Assembly (NCBI GenBank): GCA_973895155.1
Contig: OZ316894.1
Span: 8,184,001 to 8,248,000, forward strand
DNA: 64,000 bases
Reading direction: 5' to 3'
Origin: Marsupella aquatica
Lineage: Eukaryota; Marchantiophyta
Under the pieces are notes generated by a model. That model had not been told where the DNA came from. It saw only the letters and a list, made by a program, of their open reading frames with translations, and made no database searches. Within the stretch, counting starts at the first letter, position 1. The number at the start of each line of letters is the position of its first letter. Made by a program: the position numbers and the translations under genes. Below are positions 47,701 to 60,221 of this stretch, one piece after another.

Positions 47701-48252
47701 AGTGCCTACAGGGTGACGAATGACTGCGGGCTCATCACTGTATTTGAGCAACAGAGCCACAATCACGACAGGGCCTGGATGGAGATGGGATATGTGGGAG
47801 AATTAGTTGACATATGGGCTCTGGACTATGGGGCGGTGTCCAGTCCTGTGATTCTTATGAAAGGTTCATGGGTGCGGCAGGATTGGCTTGGTAACAGGGC
47901 TACCATGAAGAGAGACAACGACGGTTTCTTGCTGGCCAATTTCAGAGGGAAATTGCCCGAATGGTCTGAGCCATTTGTGTTTCCTAGTCAGGTGGAGCAA
48001 GCTTTCTTCCTGGATGTGGAAGACTCCCCAGGTTGGCGTGTAGTGTGTCATAAACAGGCCAGGCAACGTCGGATGGAAGGATCAAACCTTGAGTTTCATT
48101 TACACTCTCATAGTGCCTTTGATCGTCGGCGTTCAGACCAAGTGCCTGTAGTTCATGATAGCGGGGACTTCATTCCTGTGACAAGGGTAGATGCATTTGC
48201 TGAAGGAGGCAAATTCAGAGATGCAGATGCCAACAGTGTGCCTGTGCCATGA
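44703..48252 (+). CDS. TNP2-type CACTA transposase (one frameshift)
   Basis: Exons: 44703-46384 (with a frame change), 46507-47369, 47487-48252; donors GTAAGC and GTGAGT, acceptors TGCAG and TTCAG, phases consistent. The N-terminus MRCPCAICQGS...WRHIAVHG matches the transposase-associated zinc domain. The central part is the Transposase_21/TNP2 domain: SKCSKLGFVIMFLNICGNHN, CPKCGKHRY, LRHFPLIPRLQRMF, LGLSLDGVNPFGDKN, TIADYPAHGMISGQTTKG, CTICGRN. Then EFEPSKHNIDVMHIEKNICE opens a DUF4218-like region (HVVEYPLERYMKLLKGHVR). The last exon is DUF4216-like (VYLLSNAPSLKVKTYKRMRAYGN). Near 45050 the frame changes by one base (FHDGW to NEEDTAADAS), with stops in both alternatives, so this copy probably makes no full-length protein unless the base is a sequencing error. 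It catalyses cut-and-paste transposition in the nucleus. Confidence 0.9.
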
Positions 48253-48408
48253 GTAATGTGAATTGTTTGCATGGACATTAGTGAGGGGAAGGATGTGTAA
48301 TAAAGTAATTCTGAAGCAACACAGATGTATGGATGGATGCCTGGTGATTGTGGTTGCATTGTGTTATACGGGGTGACCATAGATGACATGTTTTTGTGGT
48401 CCAGTAGG

Positions 48409-51400
48409 ATGGAACAGAGTGACACAGAGATGTGTGAGTATGAAAGGAAAGCTATGGAACAACGAGCATACGTGAAAGCCAAAATCGCAGAACTGGATCT
48501 GGAAAAGGATGTGGCTGAATTGTAAGGGAACGATTCTCAACTACACCCCTCCGCTGAGTTTGTGTGACATGAATAGTTCAATGTGGCACTGAAATTGTGA
48601 CTGTATTCTCATATTGGAATGTCGCAGAGCCACAACATTTTCAAAGAAACAAAAGGAGTACGCAAGAAGGGTGACCAGCACTATCTCTGGGCCTGTGCAT
48701 CGGAGTGACAGGTTGAGCAAGAAGGTCGTACCTACAATGGCAGAATGTGGAGATGACATTGATGCTGCACAGGTGGGTGCAGACACTAGACAAGAAGATG
48801 CAGATGATGAGTATTTTCCAGAGGAAATGGATGAGGATGGGGGTTATGAAGATGAATACATTGCAGAGCAGCCCCAAAAGAAACATGTAAGTAGTTTTCC
48901 CAACAAGGTTTTGAGTTAAAAACTCTTGTTTAGAGGTTTCATATGTTCAGTACTACACATATGTACCTTGCTTAGTTCCTGACATTGTAGTTGGTGATGT
49001 GATGCAGCGTCCTACCAGTTCTGTTTTGCCTTCGAAGCCTGTGCATGCACCATACCAGCAGGGGGGGCTGACCTCTGATCAAGGTTGGCGAGGTGGTAGT
49101 AGTGGTAGATCCCAGGCTGGTGCCCAATACTATGGCAGGGGGCAAGCTCTAGGTTATGCCCGTGGTAGAGGCAGAGCAGGTCCAAACCCACAATCTCGTG
49201 GGTATGGACGTCCACCTCAACCATGGGGATGTGAGTATATATCTATATGCCAGTTCTTTGTGAAGGCATGGCACTCCTGAATTTCAGACTGCATATCAAT
49301 TTTTGACATTGTTTGGGATGTATTGGATTCAGACAACATGAAATTCTGTCCACCTGCCATTGCATGCAGATTCTGCCCAACCTGATTGGGCAAATGCTAG
49401 TAATGATCAGTTCCAATGTCCACAAGGACAGACATGGGTTGAACCAGGTTGGGAGGATGGTGGTGGGTCGTGGAATGAACAAGGTTGGGAAGGTGGTGAA
49501 GGTAATTGGCAGGGATATCAAAATTCAGTACCTACAAACGCTGGAAGAGGAGCAGGTAATGTCTGATCTTGTCAGCAATGGAAGAACTCATTATATGTGG
49601 AGTCCATTCACGTGGGGGGGACTCTGCACATGTATAATGATAGAAAATGTATGTGTGCAGGTTGGACAATCGAACCATCGACTCAAGTATTCACTAATGC
49701 CCCTATGCAGATGCAGCACGGAAGGGGGACAAGTATGTCGGTGAATGTTCAGTTGTTTTCCTACAGTTTGTACTTAGTTTTCAGTACATATGTTTGCACA
49801 CACATACCTAGAAAGTGACATCATCCGGCCCCTGTACTAGGCTGGACAGGTGGTCCAGGGTCGCAACAATTTCAGAGTGCAGTCCCTGCACAGGCATCTA
49901 CAGGCAGAGCTACAGGTATGTATGTTTGAAGAATTTTTCTTGAAGTGAAGCATTGAATGTTGCCGTCATCCATTCTGCTATATGTAGTTCTCAAGCATGA
50001 ATGGCATTGTATTTTCCCAGGTGGCTTCAGAACCCCAGGTAGGGTGAATGAAGGGGTGGCCAATACAACGCCCAGTACTACCGAGAGCAGTGCACGAGGG
50101 GAGGTGACAAAGAAAGGGAACGTAAAGTTGAATGAGAGACAATGGGTGGATGCTGAGTGTCCTCGCAAGAACCGATGGCATGCTGATTTGAAAGCTGAAG
50201 TATTGCGTTGGTTAGATGTGAGTGTTATTAATTTTAAAAAACAGCATCCAAAAGATTGGAAGACTGTATGTGAAAATGTTGCTGCCAAATGGAATTATGT
50301 GGGCAGTGATGATGGCGTGGACATAGGTTGCCTAGAGAGTACAGCAGGTAAAATTATCAAGCAAGAGAGGTGGAGAATGCATAAGGCTTGGAAGGAAGGT
50401 GGGGAGAAGCCAGATATGCCTCCACCAGCCAGTTGTGATGATAAAGTGTGGGCAAGGTTAGTAGCTTATTTTGTAACAGATGCTTCAAAAAAGAAGAGTT
50501 CACAGATGACCGAGGCCAGGTTGAGTGTTCAGAACCCTAATCTGACAGGAAGGACCGGCACTGCACCGACAGCTAAACGTTTGGTAAGAATGAATGGCCT
50601 AGCTATGTAATTTATGCTACACTATGTACTATTTTTTAGTGTAAACCCATACATGTAAACTTTGTTTTTTAGTGTACGTTCCCTGAATATTGATCGATAA
50701 CTTGTGTTTGCCATGCATGTGCAGAAAGCCCAATTGGGGCAAAGCCCTTCAAAAGAAGAGTTGAGGGCTGAAATTGTGAACACCCGGGCTCAAGAGGGTG
50801 CATCTGAATCCTCCAAGCATGTAAGTTATATGAGTTCTGATTGGTAATTGAATGACCTGCGTTGAATTTTAGGTGTACACTGTATATAACATTGATTGTG
50901 CATATATTGCCCAACATTTCATATGGAGTGATTGAACCTATACCCCTGTGTCATGTAGGGAGGTGGATCTTCACTTACAGAGATAAGTGGTCGTTTGAAG
51001 GCTGTCGAAACATGTCTTCCAGAGATCAATGAACGTTTGAATTCATTGACTGACTTGTTCCATGTGAACTTCAAGACATTAATGGAAGCTGTTGTGTCGG
51101 TGAGAGATAAAATTGATTCCAATTCTGCAGGAGTTCCACCATCACCACTTGAGGTGGCAAAGTCAATGCACTCTTCTGGCATGCCAACGACATGTAGGCT
51201 TGAAGGTAAGGCCTTTACAACTGTGTGGGATATGATTATTAAATGTATAGTTTGAATTGACATTGTTTGTTGAATGTGTTATTTTCAGTAACATATATTG
51301 TGGTTGTTGTGTCCATAGAGAATAAGACAGGTGCTACAGAGAAGAAGTATGAGAACCTGGCAAATACTCGCTGTAATTTAGAGGCAACAAAGTTGCAGTC

Positions 51401-52115
51401 TGTACAAGAAACTTGTTTGACAGAGGGCAGTCAACCATGTTTGGATGAGGATGACATTGGCAAGGGAGTGGATGATATCAATGTTGGGGCAAATGAGGAT
51501 ATCAGCAAGCATGACAATGATACCATTGAGCCAGATTCATGCTATGTAGATCTTGACTCCATTGCAGAGATAAATGATTTGCAGAATGTATCATTCTCAA
51601 TGACAGGTGTGCCTCTTGTTGAGATAAATCCAACCAAAGAGTTAGTTGGTATGACACTCCCAGGTGATGAACCTGCTACTGTGACAGTCCTAACAGAGGA
51701 ACCTACTGAGCCTAGCTTCACTACTGTGAAGAGAGGAAGCATGCGCACACGAAGCAAGTCTGCTGGTGGGAGCAGAGCCACGTCAAAGGTTTCATACAAA
51801 CCTCCAAGAACAGTGCTGGCAGAAAGATCTAAGGTGGAAGTGGGGAAAGCACCTAATGCTGAGGGACGAAGTGGCTTGTTAGCTGTTGATGAGAGTGGAA
51901 CACGAGTAGTATTTGCCAGAGTGCAGGTTGGTTCCACAACGTTCCATGGCAAGAGGATTCCCCCAAGTTATTCAGTAGTGTTAGTCACATTACTAGTGAA
52001 ACCTAAAGCTGTCCTTCCCATTCCAAACACAAATGATGATCCTCCTCAAAAGACACTTGGAGATGCTGCAGGTTCTTTGGTATTATGGCCAAGCAAGTTC
52101 ATAGAGGATCCATAA
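48409..52115 (+). CDS. TNPA-like second CACTA gene (Transposase_24-like and DUF8039-like)
   Basis: Likely exons: 48409-48521, 48628-48886, 49008-49230, 49370-49555, about 49660-49732, about 49842-49914, 50022-50583, about 50725-50820, about 50959-51206, 51319-52115, all with GT-AG borders. The product starts with a charged helix, passes through an acidic segment and Gly/Arg-rich runs (QALGYARGRGRAGPNPQS; WEDGGGSWNEQGWEGGEGNW), then a plant transposase Ptta/En/Spm-type domain (CPRKNRWHADLKAEVLRWLD, DWKTVCENVAAKWNYVG). A coiled-coil-like exon (GRLKAVETCLPEINERLNS) follows. The C-terminal DUF8039-like domain ends at TAACAATG. TNPA proteins bind subterminal repeats and assist TNP2. The last two exons have counterparts in the element at 1-1123. 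No break found. It begins about 150 bases after the transposase stop. Confidence 0.72.
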
Positions 52116-52941
52116 CAATGTCATGCCATTATTTGTTTGTAGTGTGAGTCATGTTATGTAGATTTTAGATGTCAAGAAGCAGTACAAGAATCATGTCCTC
52201 TTGGAGATTCATAGTATCATGCATGTGCTTTTAGTTATCTCATCCTACAGTCATCAATTATGAGTTCCTGTTTTGTCTAAATTACATTGATCACATTGTA
52301 AACTATTCCATTGGAATTCAAATGATCTTCATTTTTTAGCAAGATTGTGATTGTGTTTAATTCTTATGAATGTTTTATGTAGGATCTGCTTATATGATGC
52401 TTTGTTTCATGTGGATGTCATTCATGCTATGTTCATTTCTTGTATTCAATGTGTTATATTTCTAAAGTTAGAACATCAAGTTTCTATGTATTGTAATGTC
52501 GAGTGCTCTCTCTCCTTATGAACTGTCCCTCTGTGTTCATTAGTCATGGTTATAACTTGCATGTGAACCTTATTAGTTATAAACATGAGTATATAGAGTC
52601 CCAAATGGTTCTGTTGTGTGACGCGGGCCAGGGTCTCCATTGGTCTCTCCTGTGACACTAAATAGTCACACGCTAGTCGTTGTTGAATGCGGGTAAGTCA
52701 TGTATGTGACTTACGATGTGACTCGCTGAAGTCTATATTGCAGTCACGTCGAAACAAGGCTAGACTCCACAATAAAGTCACAGATCAGTCACAAATGGGT
52801 ATCAAGCAAGTTGCAAAGCCCAGTATCAATAGTGACTTCCATTTTTTGGTCTCAACTTTTGCAACTCCAAGGGTCACAGCGTGGGTCAAGTCACGTTGAG
52901 TCACAATGAAGTCACATGAGCCAAAATGAGTCATATATTGC
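52116..52941. other. CACTA right subterminal region
   Basis: From about 52610 to 52940 the motif GTCAC/GTGAC occurs more than fifteen times in both orientations. CAAGTTGCAAAG matches a word in the left subterminal region (about 35860). No coding sequence. Confidence 0.7.
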
Positions 52942-52971
52942 GGTCTCAGTTCACCTCGGATTCTTCTAGTG
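52942..52971 (-). repeat. right terminal inverted repeat of CACTA element
   Basis: It begins GGTCTCAG and ends TTCTTCTAGTG on the + strand, and is followed by TGA at 52972-52974. Confidence 0.9.
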
Positions 52972-52974
52972 TGA

Positions 52975-53743
52975 TCCCCAACATTTGGTCATAAACAATG
53001 GGTCACATTTGGGGAAAGGGTATATTAATTATATTTGGCGCAAATTAATGTACACCATGAGATTAAATAACTTAAACCATGGCACAATTGAGTTCTTTAG
53101 GTATAGAACTAAATTGTAATGTCCTTATGCTACTTATCATCAAATCCTTTTGACTTACTTACCACAGTCACATGAATGACTCTCCAATGAGTCAGGAGTA
53201 ACATATCTTTTCATTACCTGAAAAACTCTTAGTTAACCGTGAACATAGTGGTTCAATGGGCAAAGGCAAGGGAGGGCCAAGAGGGGGTACCTCACTACAT
53301 ACAATAGTGTCATGTGCCAAAGAAAGCAAAAAATAAATAGAGTTAGAGTGAAAAGACGCAAACATGACGTTTTTACTTGAAAAGTAGAAAAATGTGATTT
53401 TATAAAAGAATGAACAGTAAGCAGATAAGAGGGCAATGACTAAACTATTTTTTAAGTTGAAAAGGAGGAAAGAATCTTTAAAAAGTGATAGTAAATAAAT
53501 ATACACACTTTTTATATACAAAGGGACCAAACAGAGTACAAATGAACAAACAAAAGAGGACCCAAGTGGACAAAACCAATCGAAAAAGAAGTGAGCAAAA
53601 GGGAACCACTAAACACCAAGAAAGAGGAACTAAAAGTAAGAAATGAACAATAGGGAACCCCTAAAAACCAAGAAAGAGAGAGAGACTAAAACTAACCCAA
53701 GCGAACCGAGGTCCTCATCATTCCTACCGATTGTGGCAAAAAG
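52975..53743. other. A-rich non-coding stretch
   Basis: From 53540 on, GAACAAA/GGGAACC-CTAAA-ACCAAGAAAGAG words are repeated loosely. No gene. Confidence 0.4.
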
Positions 53744-54340
53744 CTAATGGTCCACATCAAGAGTCAAAACTAGATCGGCAAGTGGGATTGGAACATCCTC
53801 AAGGGGAGCTAGCCGCTGCGGAGGCACACTAGCACCCACTGTAAGAGATCGACGATAGATGGCCCGAGCTTGAGCACGCTGTAAGGTGACTGAAATGCGT
53901 TGGCGAAAGTGCGTGGTCAAAATAGAAAGCGGGGGTCCGGTGGGACCCATTCGGCCATGAACATCCCGGGCAGCTTGCCGAAGAAGCCCATCAAACTGAG
54001 GATGAAGACGCCCAAATAGCTCCACAGCAAGGGGGAGGAAGCTGTCGGATGAAGCTCGTGCAGCATATTTGGCCTCCTTCGTTGTTGCCGCACGTGACGC
54101 TGCTGCCCCTGCCGTAGTTGCCGCTGTCCCAATGATGTCTTGGCGCAATGGGTTTGCCACCACAACATCTGCCAAAGTACGTTGACCCTCACGGACCATG
54201 GTAAGATCCACCCGTAACCGCTGTGATGGAGGACCAGGTAACTCGAGTACCACCTCCCACCGCACGCATACCAAAGAGCTAGAGAGAACCTGAGCAGTCG
54301 CGTCTCGCACAGCGTCGTGAACAATAAAGGAATAAGTGAT
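53744..54340 (-). pseudogene. C-terminal fragment of a non-LTR-type reverse transcriptase polyprotein
   Basis: The - strand frame reads RVDLTMVREGQRTLADVVVA, NPLRQDIIGTAATTAGAAAS, KEAKYAARA, FLPLAVELFGRLHPQFDGLL and RQRISVTLQRAQARAIYRRS, ending in a TGA-type stop at 53744. The order (DV-x-V-x-NP, Ala-rich run, A-x-x-KYA, F-x-P-hA-hE-h-GR, then a basic helix) is that of the endonuclease-like C-terminus behind reverse transcriptases of many eukaryotic LINE-like elements. No reverse-transcriptase core is found upstream (higher coordinates), so it is a fragment. Assignment is from remembered family pattern, not a search. Confidence 0.45.
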
Positions 54341-54370
54341 AGTAAAGGAATGAAAGCGCAATGACTGCAT

Positions 54371-56756
54371 TACATGACAAAAGAGAAAAGAATAATAAAA
54401 GAACTTAGTTAAATTCTTGACTTAGCACATATGATAAAAGAGAAGACTCCGACACTGTCTCCCTCCTAGAACAAGTAAAAACAAATATTGTGTTTGCTGC
54501 ATGCAGACAAACATACCCTATCTGAATCAAGAAAGAATAAAGATTATGTTTCATTTGCAAAGAGGTATGCTATCAAAATTTAGTATTCAATTTAAATACA
54601 ATTGACTCCAAAGTACAAGAAGTATTAGGGGTGCAGAGTCGGGCTGGCAGTCGGGTGGAGACTAATACCTTCCAAACTTGGGCCTTTCCAGGTTTTGGTG
54701 ATTGCTAACCCACAAGACATAAATAAAACCCTCATAGAAACTGTCACAACAAGGTCACTTCTCAGGTCGCTTACGGAATGATGGGAATACATAACGCAGA
54801 CTCTCAAGAGTTTGGCAATTGTTTCTGCTTGCCATAGAGTTGTTTAGTTCGAGGATACTTCTTTCATTTCATAAAACTTAACCCAACTCAGATTGTTCAT
54901 TGAGCTAACTTTGGGGAATGAGTATATAACTTGCCCACTTGAAGGGTGTTTTTAATCCCATTCCGACTAATTTTTATAATTAAATTACAACAAACCAACC
55001 TCCAAATTTATACAAGTTTGGGTTTATAAGTCAGAAAGATATTTCCAAAGTGGTGGCATATTAATCAGACTGAAGGGGTCTTATAATGTATGTGCCATGC
55101 GTCATTGTATAAGTGGTCCATGTGGCAAGGTCTCTTTGCAATATGTGGCAAATCCTTATATTTCCATTTTAATGGGTGCGCCTATCCTAAGGTAAAAGCA
55201 GGGGTAAAAGGGTTTTGGGGGTTTAGTGAGGGGGTAAGTTTGGGAAAGGCTTTGGTATGACAGATTCAGAGTTTTGTGGGGAGTGCACAGATCAAAGTCT
55301 TGAAAGGTCCAGATCTTTTGTCTTAGAGCCTATACCAGTTTTGGGGACCAGTTTGGCCAAACTGGTCATTCAAACATAATTATATAAATTGTATGTGTGA
55401 CTGTATGCATCCTTTTGTTTGGAATACTTGTGTATCTGGTATGCTAGCCCTATGTTGGGTTTTCCTAATTATAATTCCTGAATGGGTTTTCAAATATAGA
55501 TTTCACCAGTTTTATAAGGCACCTAAGGGTGTAAAACGTTATCAGAAATTAATTTTTTACATATAACAACGATATACTTAATATACATAGAGTGAGGGCC
55601 CGGGCACAGGTCCCCCACCCCTAGACTGCCCCTAATCCCCATGACTAATCATTTACTTTAGGCAATCATTTCAATTTTTATTATGTGTGACTTTAGGGTT
55701 TAGGGTTTAGGGTTTACATGATCAAATTGCATAATGATTTGTGGACAAATAGAAAAATGACACTCCCCTTCTTTGACTATGACCCTTGGTTTCTTAAAAA
55801 TAATATCAAGATTTTGGAAATTATATAATTTTGAGCAAAAGAAGAGGCCCTCTTGAAGGATATTTCTTGTCTCCCAATAGCTTTTGGTCACACAAAGATT
55901 CATTGAGCTAACTATCCCTAAGGAGATATTTATAACCTCATGGATGTGCTTCCTACCAAAATACCCTTATTTTCACAACTACCCAGGGTTTTCCTCAAAC
56001 TTTTCAAGTGTTAATCTATTATTGAGAACGTACAATGCATTTGAGCTCCGTCCTGGTAATGCTCCTGGAGACCCTGAGCACTATGATTTCATCTCACAAT
56101 GCCAAATTCAAACACAACAACAATTTGCAAACACAACACCACATACTTACAAAAAGCCAAAACAGAGAGTCAAAACCTATATAGTAGAGTAACAAAGTAA
56201 AGACTTAATCACTATGTGGAACTTGTGGGGAAACTTGGAGATAATAGTTATGTCTCTACCTAACAGATTGATCGCCCAGTGAGATCTTTTCATGTTGGTC
56301 CAGGAGTCTAATTCTGGATTTTGAAGTGTTGTGGTTAGAAATTTGTTCTCTAAGCCGTAGTATGCTTGTCACATTATAAGAAAGCTAGGTTCTTTTTAAG
56401 GTTTATCAAAATGCAGTAGTTCATCTGACAACTTAATGTATCTTGGTTCTGTAGGGGTGGTAGATGGTTCCTATGCGATGGTCTTCAAACGTATTGTTTA
56501 TGGTCAGCTGAAGAACCAAGGTATAACCATTTGATTCAACACAACTTGGAGTTCTCAATTTCTAGTACAGATTAACTAGACATATCAGGATTCAACCCCG
56601 GATTCAACTAAGTATCTTCAGTTGTGATTATTCTACTAGGGAGTTTGAGGTAAGGATCTCAATGGCTGGAAAGTTTCCCATCCTAACTTGCTCTGGGACT
56701 TGCTCTTGTACTCCATTTTTTTGCCGTTAGGCATGGCATTGCTCTTACATAATTAT
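54371..56756. other. non-coding stretch with interstitial telomere motif
   Basis: No gene. Three TTTAGGG units and a partial one sit at 55692-55716. Confidence 0.5.
55692..55716 (+). repeat. interstitial telomere-type repeat (TTTAGGG)3
   Basis: Three perfect tandem TTTAGGG units followed by TTTA, the plant telomere sequence, far from any visible chromosome end. Confidence 0.85.
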
Positions 56757-56944
56757 CCTTTTGATGGCTTTGATTAAAGCTGCTATTGCATACCCTTTTG
56801 ACTGTGTTGCTTAAACCTGCTTCGCCAAAAGCTGCTGTTGCATAATTACCATTTTTATACAGTACTTGTTTTGAAAAAGACTTCAATTGTTTTCTACCAG
56901 CTTCACGATATGCAACAGCAGCTTTAATCAAAGCCATCAAAAGG
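56757..56944. repeat. hairpin: 36-bp inverted repeat with 116-bp loop
   Basis: Arms at 56757-56792 and 56909-56944 are reverse complements at 35 of 36 positions (core CTTTGATTAAAGCTGCT / AGCAGCTTTAATCAAAG). A third, direct copy of AAAGCTGCTGTTGCATAATT lies in the loop near 56828. It has MITE or fold-back character. No target duplication is evident. Confidence 0.8.
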
Positions 56945-59165
56945 GTTTAGGGTGTAGACTAGTGCTATCTCCTTGCTTTCCACATTCACAAATTATTAGA
57001 GTATCTACTTACAATAATGGACACTTACAATAATGGACCCTTAATCTACTTTTACATGGTCCCCCAGGTCCATGAACACACCCTAATTTATTTTTACATC
57101 AAACTGCCAAAAGCAGAAGGCGCCCAACTGGGAGACACGATCCCACAGGCCAAAAACCCAATCAAGGGAGAACACAAAAAAGGCCAAAACATTTATCAGT
57201 TTAGGGTTAACACCAGGCAGGGTTTCCCGCACAAGAGGAGACACAAAAACCAAATTCTACCTATCCGCATACTGAAGAGCCTGGTCAAGCTCACGAGTAA
57301 ACTGCATACTAGGAGGAAAGGGAATCCGACTAGTTGCTCGAAACCCACCTGCATCTCCCCTACAAAGATGGTTAGAACTCAATAAGAAGAACCCACTAAC
57401 TTAAAGTATGGTTGGTTTATAGTGCCCCTAGCTAACTATACCATTTTTCAATAATTAGTACATGGTTGAATCTCAACAAAAGCTTGAGCAACCCCAATTT
57501 GCACCTTAAAAACTCTCAACCCAAACGGGCTTTTGACCCACAACAAATAATGGCCAAAAACTCTCTTAATGCGCCTTTGAATACTAATGTACCCAAGTAG
57601 AACCAAATAAACATAGTGAAAACTCAAAAAGAATAACTAAGAAATTTAAAGTATGGTTGGTTTAAAGTTCCTCCTTCTTATTTGGCACGTTAAATTTGAA
57701 TTCTCTTTGACCCTGAGTTCTCGGGACAAACTATAAATTGTAGTAGTTTCACAAAAAACACACATAGTTGTATTTGTTTAGGTTTGGGTCTGGCATAACC
57801 ATTGGCCCGGAACTTTGAAATGGACATGCCCCAAGGGCCCACACATGGGCCCACAATGAGGTTTGACTAAGGCTAACCCCAGGTTAAGGTTTGAATCAGG
57901 GGCTTTAGGGTTTAGACTAGTGCTATCTCTTTGCTTAGTTCCCACAGTCACTCACAAATTATCTACTTACAATAATGGACACTTACAATGCAATAACGGA
58001 CACTTACAATAATGCCTGGACCCTTAATCTACTTTTACATTCTCCCCCAGGTCTATGAAAACAAAGGGTTCGCCAAGTAGAAAAGAGACCATCAATGAAA
58101 TGATCAAGACAAGACTTGAACAGTGTCATTTGCAAGTTCCTAGCTTCATCCAAAATATTAATCATGTATTATCCATCTGGGAATAGTTTGATACAACATT
58201 TTGATCAATAATGGACTGTCTTGGACCTTAATCCGGACCTTAATCTTTTACATTTTGTCACCAATAATTTTTGCTTCTTTCAACAGTTGAAAATGTGCAA
58301 GGTTGAAATACTTTGGATATCAACATATGCTAATAGCACTAACTCTTTATATCAAACTGCCAAAAGCAGAAGGCGCCCAACTGGGAGACAAGATTCCACA
58401 GGCCAAAAACCCAATCAAGGGAGAACACAAAAAAGGCCAAAACATTTATCAGTTTAGGGTTAACAGCAGGCAGGGTTTCCCGCATAAGAGGACACACAAA
58501 AACCAAACCCTACCTATCAACATACTGAAGAGCCTGGTCAAGCTCAGTCGTAAACTGCATAGGAGGGTTAAGCAAAGGAATCCGACTAGGTGCCCGAAAC
58601 CCACCTGCCTCTCTCTTACAAAGAATGGTTAAAACACAATAAGAAGAACCCACTAACTTAAAGTATGGTTGGTTTATAGTGAGCCTCCTAGCTAACTATA
58701 CCATTTTTCAATAATTAGTACATGGTTGAATCTCAACAAAAGCTTGAGCAACCCCAATTTGCAACATAAAAACTCTCAACCCAAACGGGCTTTTGACCCA
58801 CAGCAAATAATGGCCAAAACTCTCTTAATGCGCCTTTGAATACTAATGTACCCGAGTAGAACTAAATAAACATAGTGAAAACTCAAAAAGAATAACTAAG
58901 AAATTTAAAGTATGGTTGGTTTAAAGTTCCTCATTCTTATTTGGTACGTTAAATTTGAATTCTCTTTGGCCCTGAGTTCCCGAGACAAATTATAAATTGT
59001 AATAGTTTCACAACAAACACAAATGGACCTTGTATTTGTTTAGGTTTGGATCTGGCACAACCATTGGCCCGGAATTTTGAAATGGACATGTCACAAGAGA
59101 CCACATGGGCGCCCACAATGAGGTTTGACTACTTGGTTAAGGGTTCAGGGGCTTTAGGGTTTAGC
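56945..59165. repeat. two-copy ~1-kb tandem duplication
   Basis: Copy 1 is about 56945-57904; copy 2 is about 57905-59165. Both run from a TTTAGGG-rich start (GACTAGTGCTATCTC, CTACTTACAATAATGGACAC) through CTGCCAAAAGCAGAAGGCGC, AAAGTATGGTTGGTTTA (twice each) and TTGGCCCGGAA to GGGGCTTTAGGGTTTAG. Copy 2 has about 290 extra bases (about 58060-58345). The copies look over 90 per cent identical by eye. Open frames in both (57017-57385 and 58303-58632) encode near-identical basic peptides, but they look incidental. Confidence 0.85.
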
Positions 59166-59248
59166 TAGGGTTTAGTTAGGGTTTAGGCTGAAACCCTTAA
59201 AAACCCTAAACCCTGAACCCTGAACATGAAAGCCTAGAACCCTAAACA
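59152..59248. repeat. degenerate telomere-like repeats, switching strand
   Basis: TTTAGGGTTTAGC, TAGGGTTTAGTTAGGGTTTAG is followed within 15 bases by the reverse motif ACCCTAAACCC, a head-to-head arrangement. Confidence 0.7.
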
Positions 59249-59399
59249 TTACTTAGGTTAACTCTATTTAACCTTAAGCCTAAACATCGATAACAGTCCT
59301 TAATCCTAAGATGCTCGGCGGGTTGACTATCAAAAATCTTAGGGAACCACGTGCGATCCAAAACATGTATTTTTCATAGAAATTAGCTAAGATGACTTT

Positions 59400-59910
59400 G
59401 GGTTAATTGTACAAATAAATAATGGTTGCACAAGACTGAGAGAGGCCCTTGTAGTAAGTTAAATTAATAATGGTTGCACAAGGATTAAGAGATCAAGGGT
59501 TACCCTAGGGGTTAAACACATAATATATATAATCAGATTTAGGGTTTAGGGGTTTAAGGTTTAGATATAATAAGATTAAGGGGCGGTTACCCGAGTAGGT
59601 TTAATAATTCATATGTGTTGTGAAATCTTAGGCGAGTATTACCCTTAGTTATAGGCTATTAAATAATGGTAGTAAAAAGAACAAATCAGGTTACCTTAGT
59701 AATTTAAATAAATTATGGTAGTAAAAAGATTGAATGAGGTACCTTAGTAGGTTAAAAAATGATGGTAGTAAAAATATTAAATGAGGTTAAATAAATTATG
59801 GTAGTACAAATGGTAAATTTAATCGTAAAGGAAGTAAGTTACCTTAGTAGTAAATGTATAATGGGTGCAAATTAAAAGATTAGGTGAGGATCCCCCTAGC
59901 AAGTTAAAAA
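59400..59910. repeat. ~50-bp degenerate AT-rich satellite
   Basis: Units resembling AATTATGGTAGTAAAAAGATT, then GAATGAGGTTACCTTAGTAGG, then TTAAAT recur about ten times with period near 45-60 bases. They are clearest at 59660-59880. Confidence 0.7.
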
Positions 59911-60221
59911 TTTGTTTCAATTTACAAGCATATAATTGAAAATTTTATTAATTTTACGGCCAAGGCCTTGTAAACTTTTCTCTGCTCGAAGGGTACCTCC
60001 GGGCATTTACAAGACAAGATATGATCAGTTTGCATCAGATCGATTGGGCATGAGAATCAGTTACCGAAGGCCAAGGCAATCATAACCAGGTAAAAATTCA
60101 AAATTCAAAATTCCCCCCAAAAGTTTCATTTTGAAATGCGAACTTCCAGAATCCTCTTGTGGAGTCAAAAACGTTAAGTCTGTTTTGATCGTCTATGGAG
60201 TTCATTTACTAGGAAAGGGTT

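Larger units (their letters stand above)
35704..52971 (+). mobile_element. complete 17.3-kb CACTA (EnSpm) element with captured genes
   Basis: The left end is CACTAGAAGAAACCGG at 35704. The right end, on the other strand, is CACTAGAAGAATCCGA ending at 52971. The ends agree at 22 of the first 30 positions, including GAGACC at positions 25-30. Both flanks carry the 3-base target duplication TGA (35701-35703 and 52972-52974), as expected for CACTA. Subterminal regions are rich in GTCAC/GTGAC and AAGTTGCAA words on both sides. Inside, in order: a unique left arm; an eL20 pseudogene (-); a Cys-rich ORF; an EDM2-like PHD ORF; a double-BRCT ORF; TNP2 transposase; and a TNPA-like gene, all + except the pseudogene. 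Confidence 0.92.

Noticed and set aside
57017-58632. near-identical basic peptides in both copies of the ~1-kb duplication
   Set aside because: Similarity follows from the DNA duplication; the frames end at different places and show no domain.
59955-60095. short + frame ending near 60090 resembling a coding tail
   Set aside because: About 40 codons only, with no upstream exon or family match.
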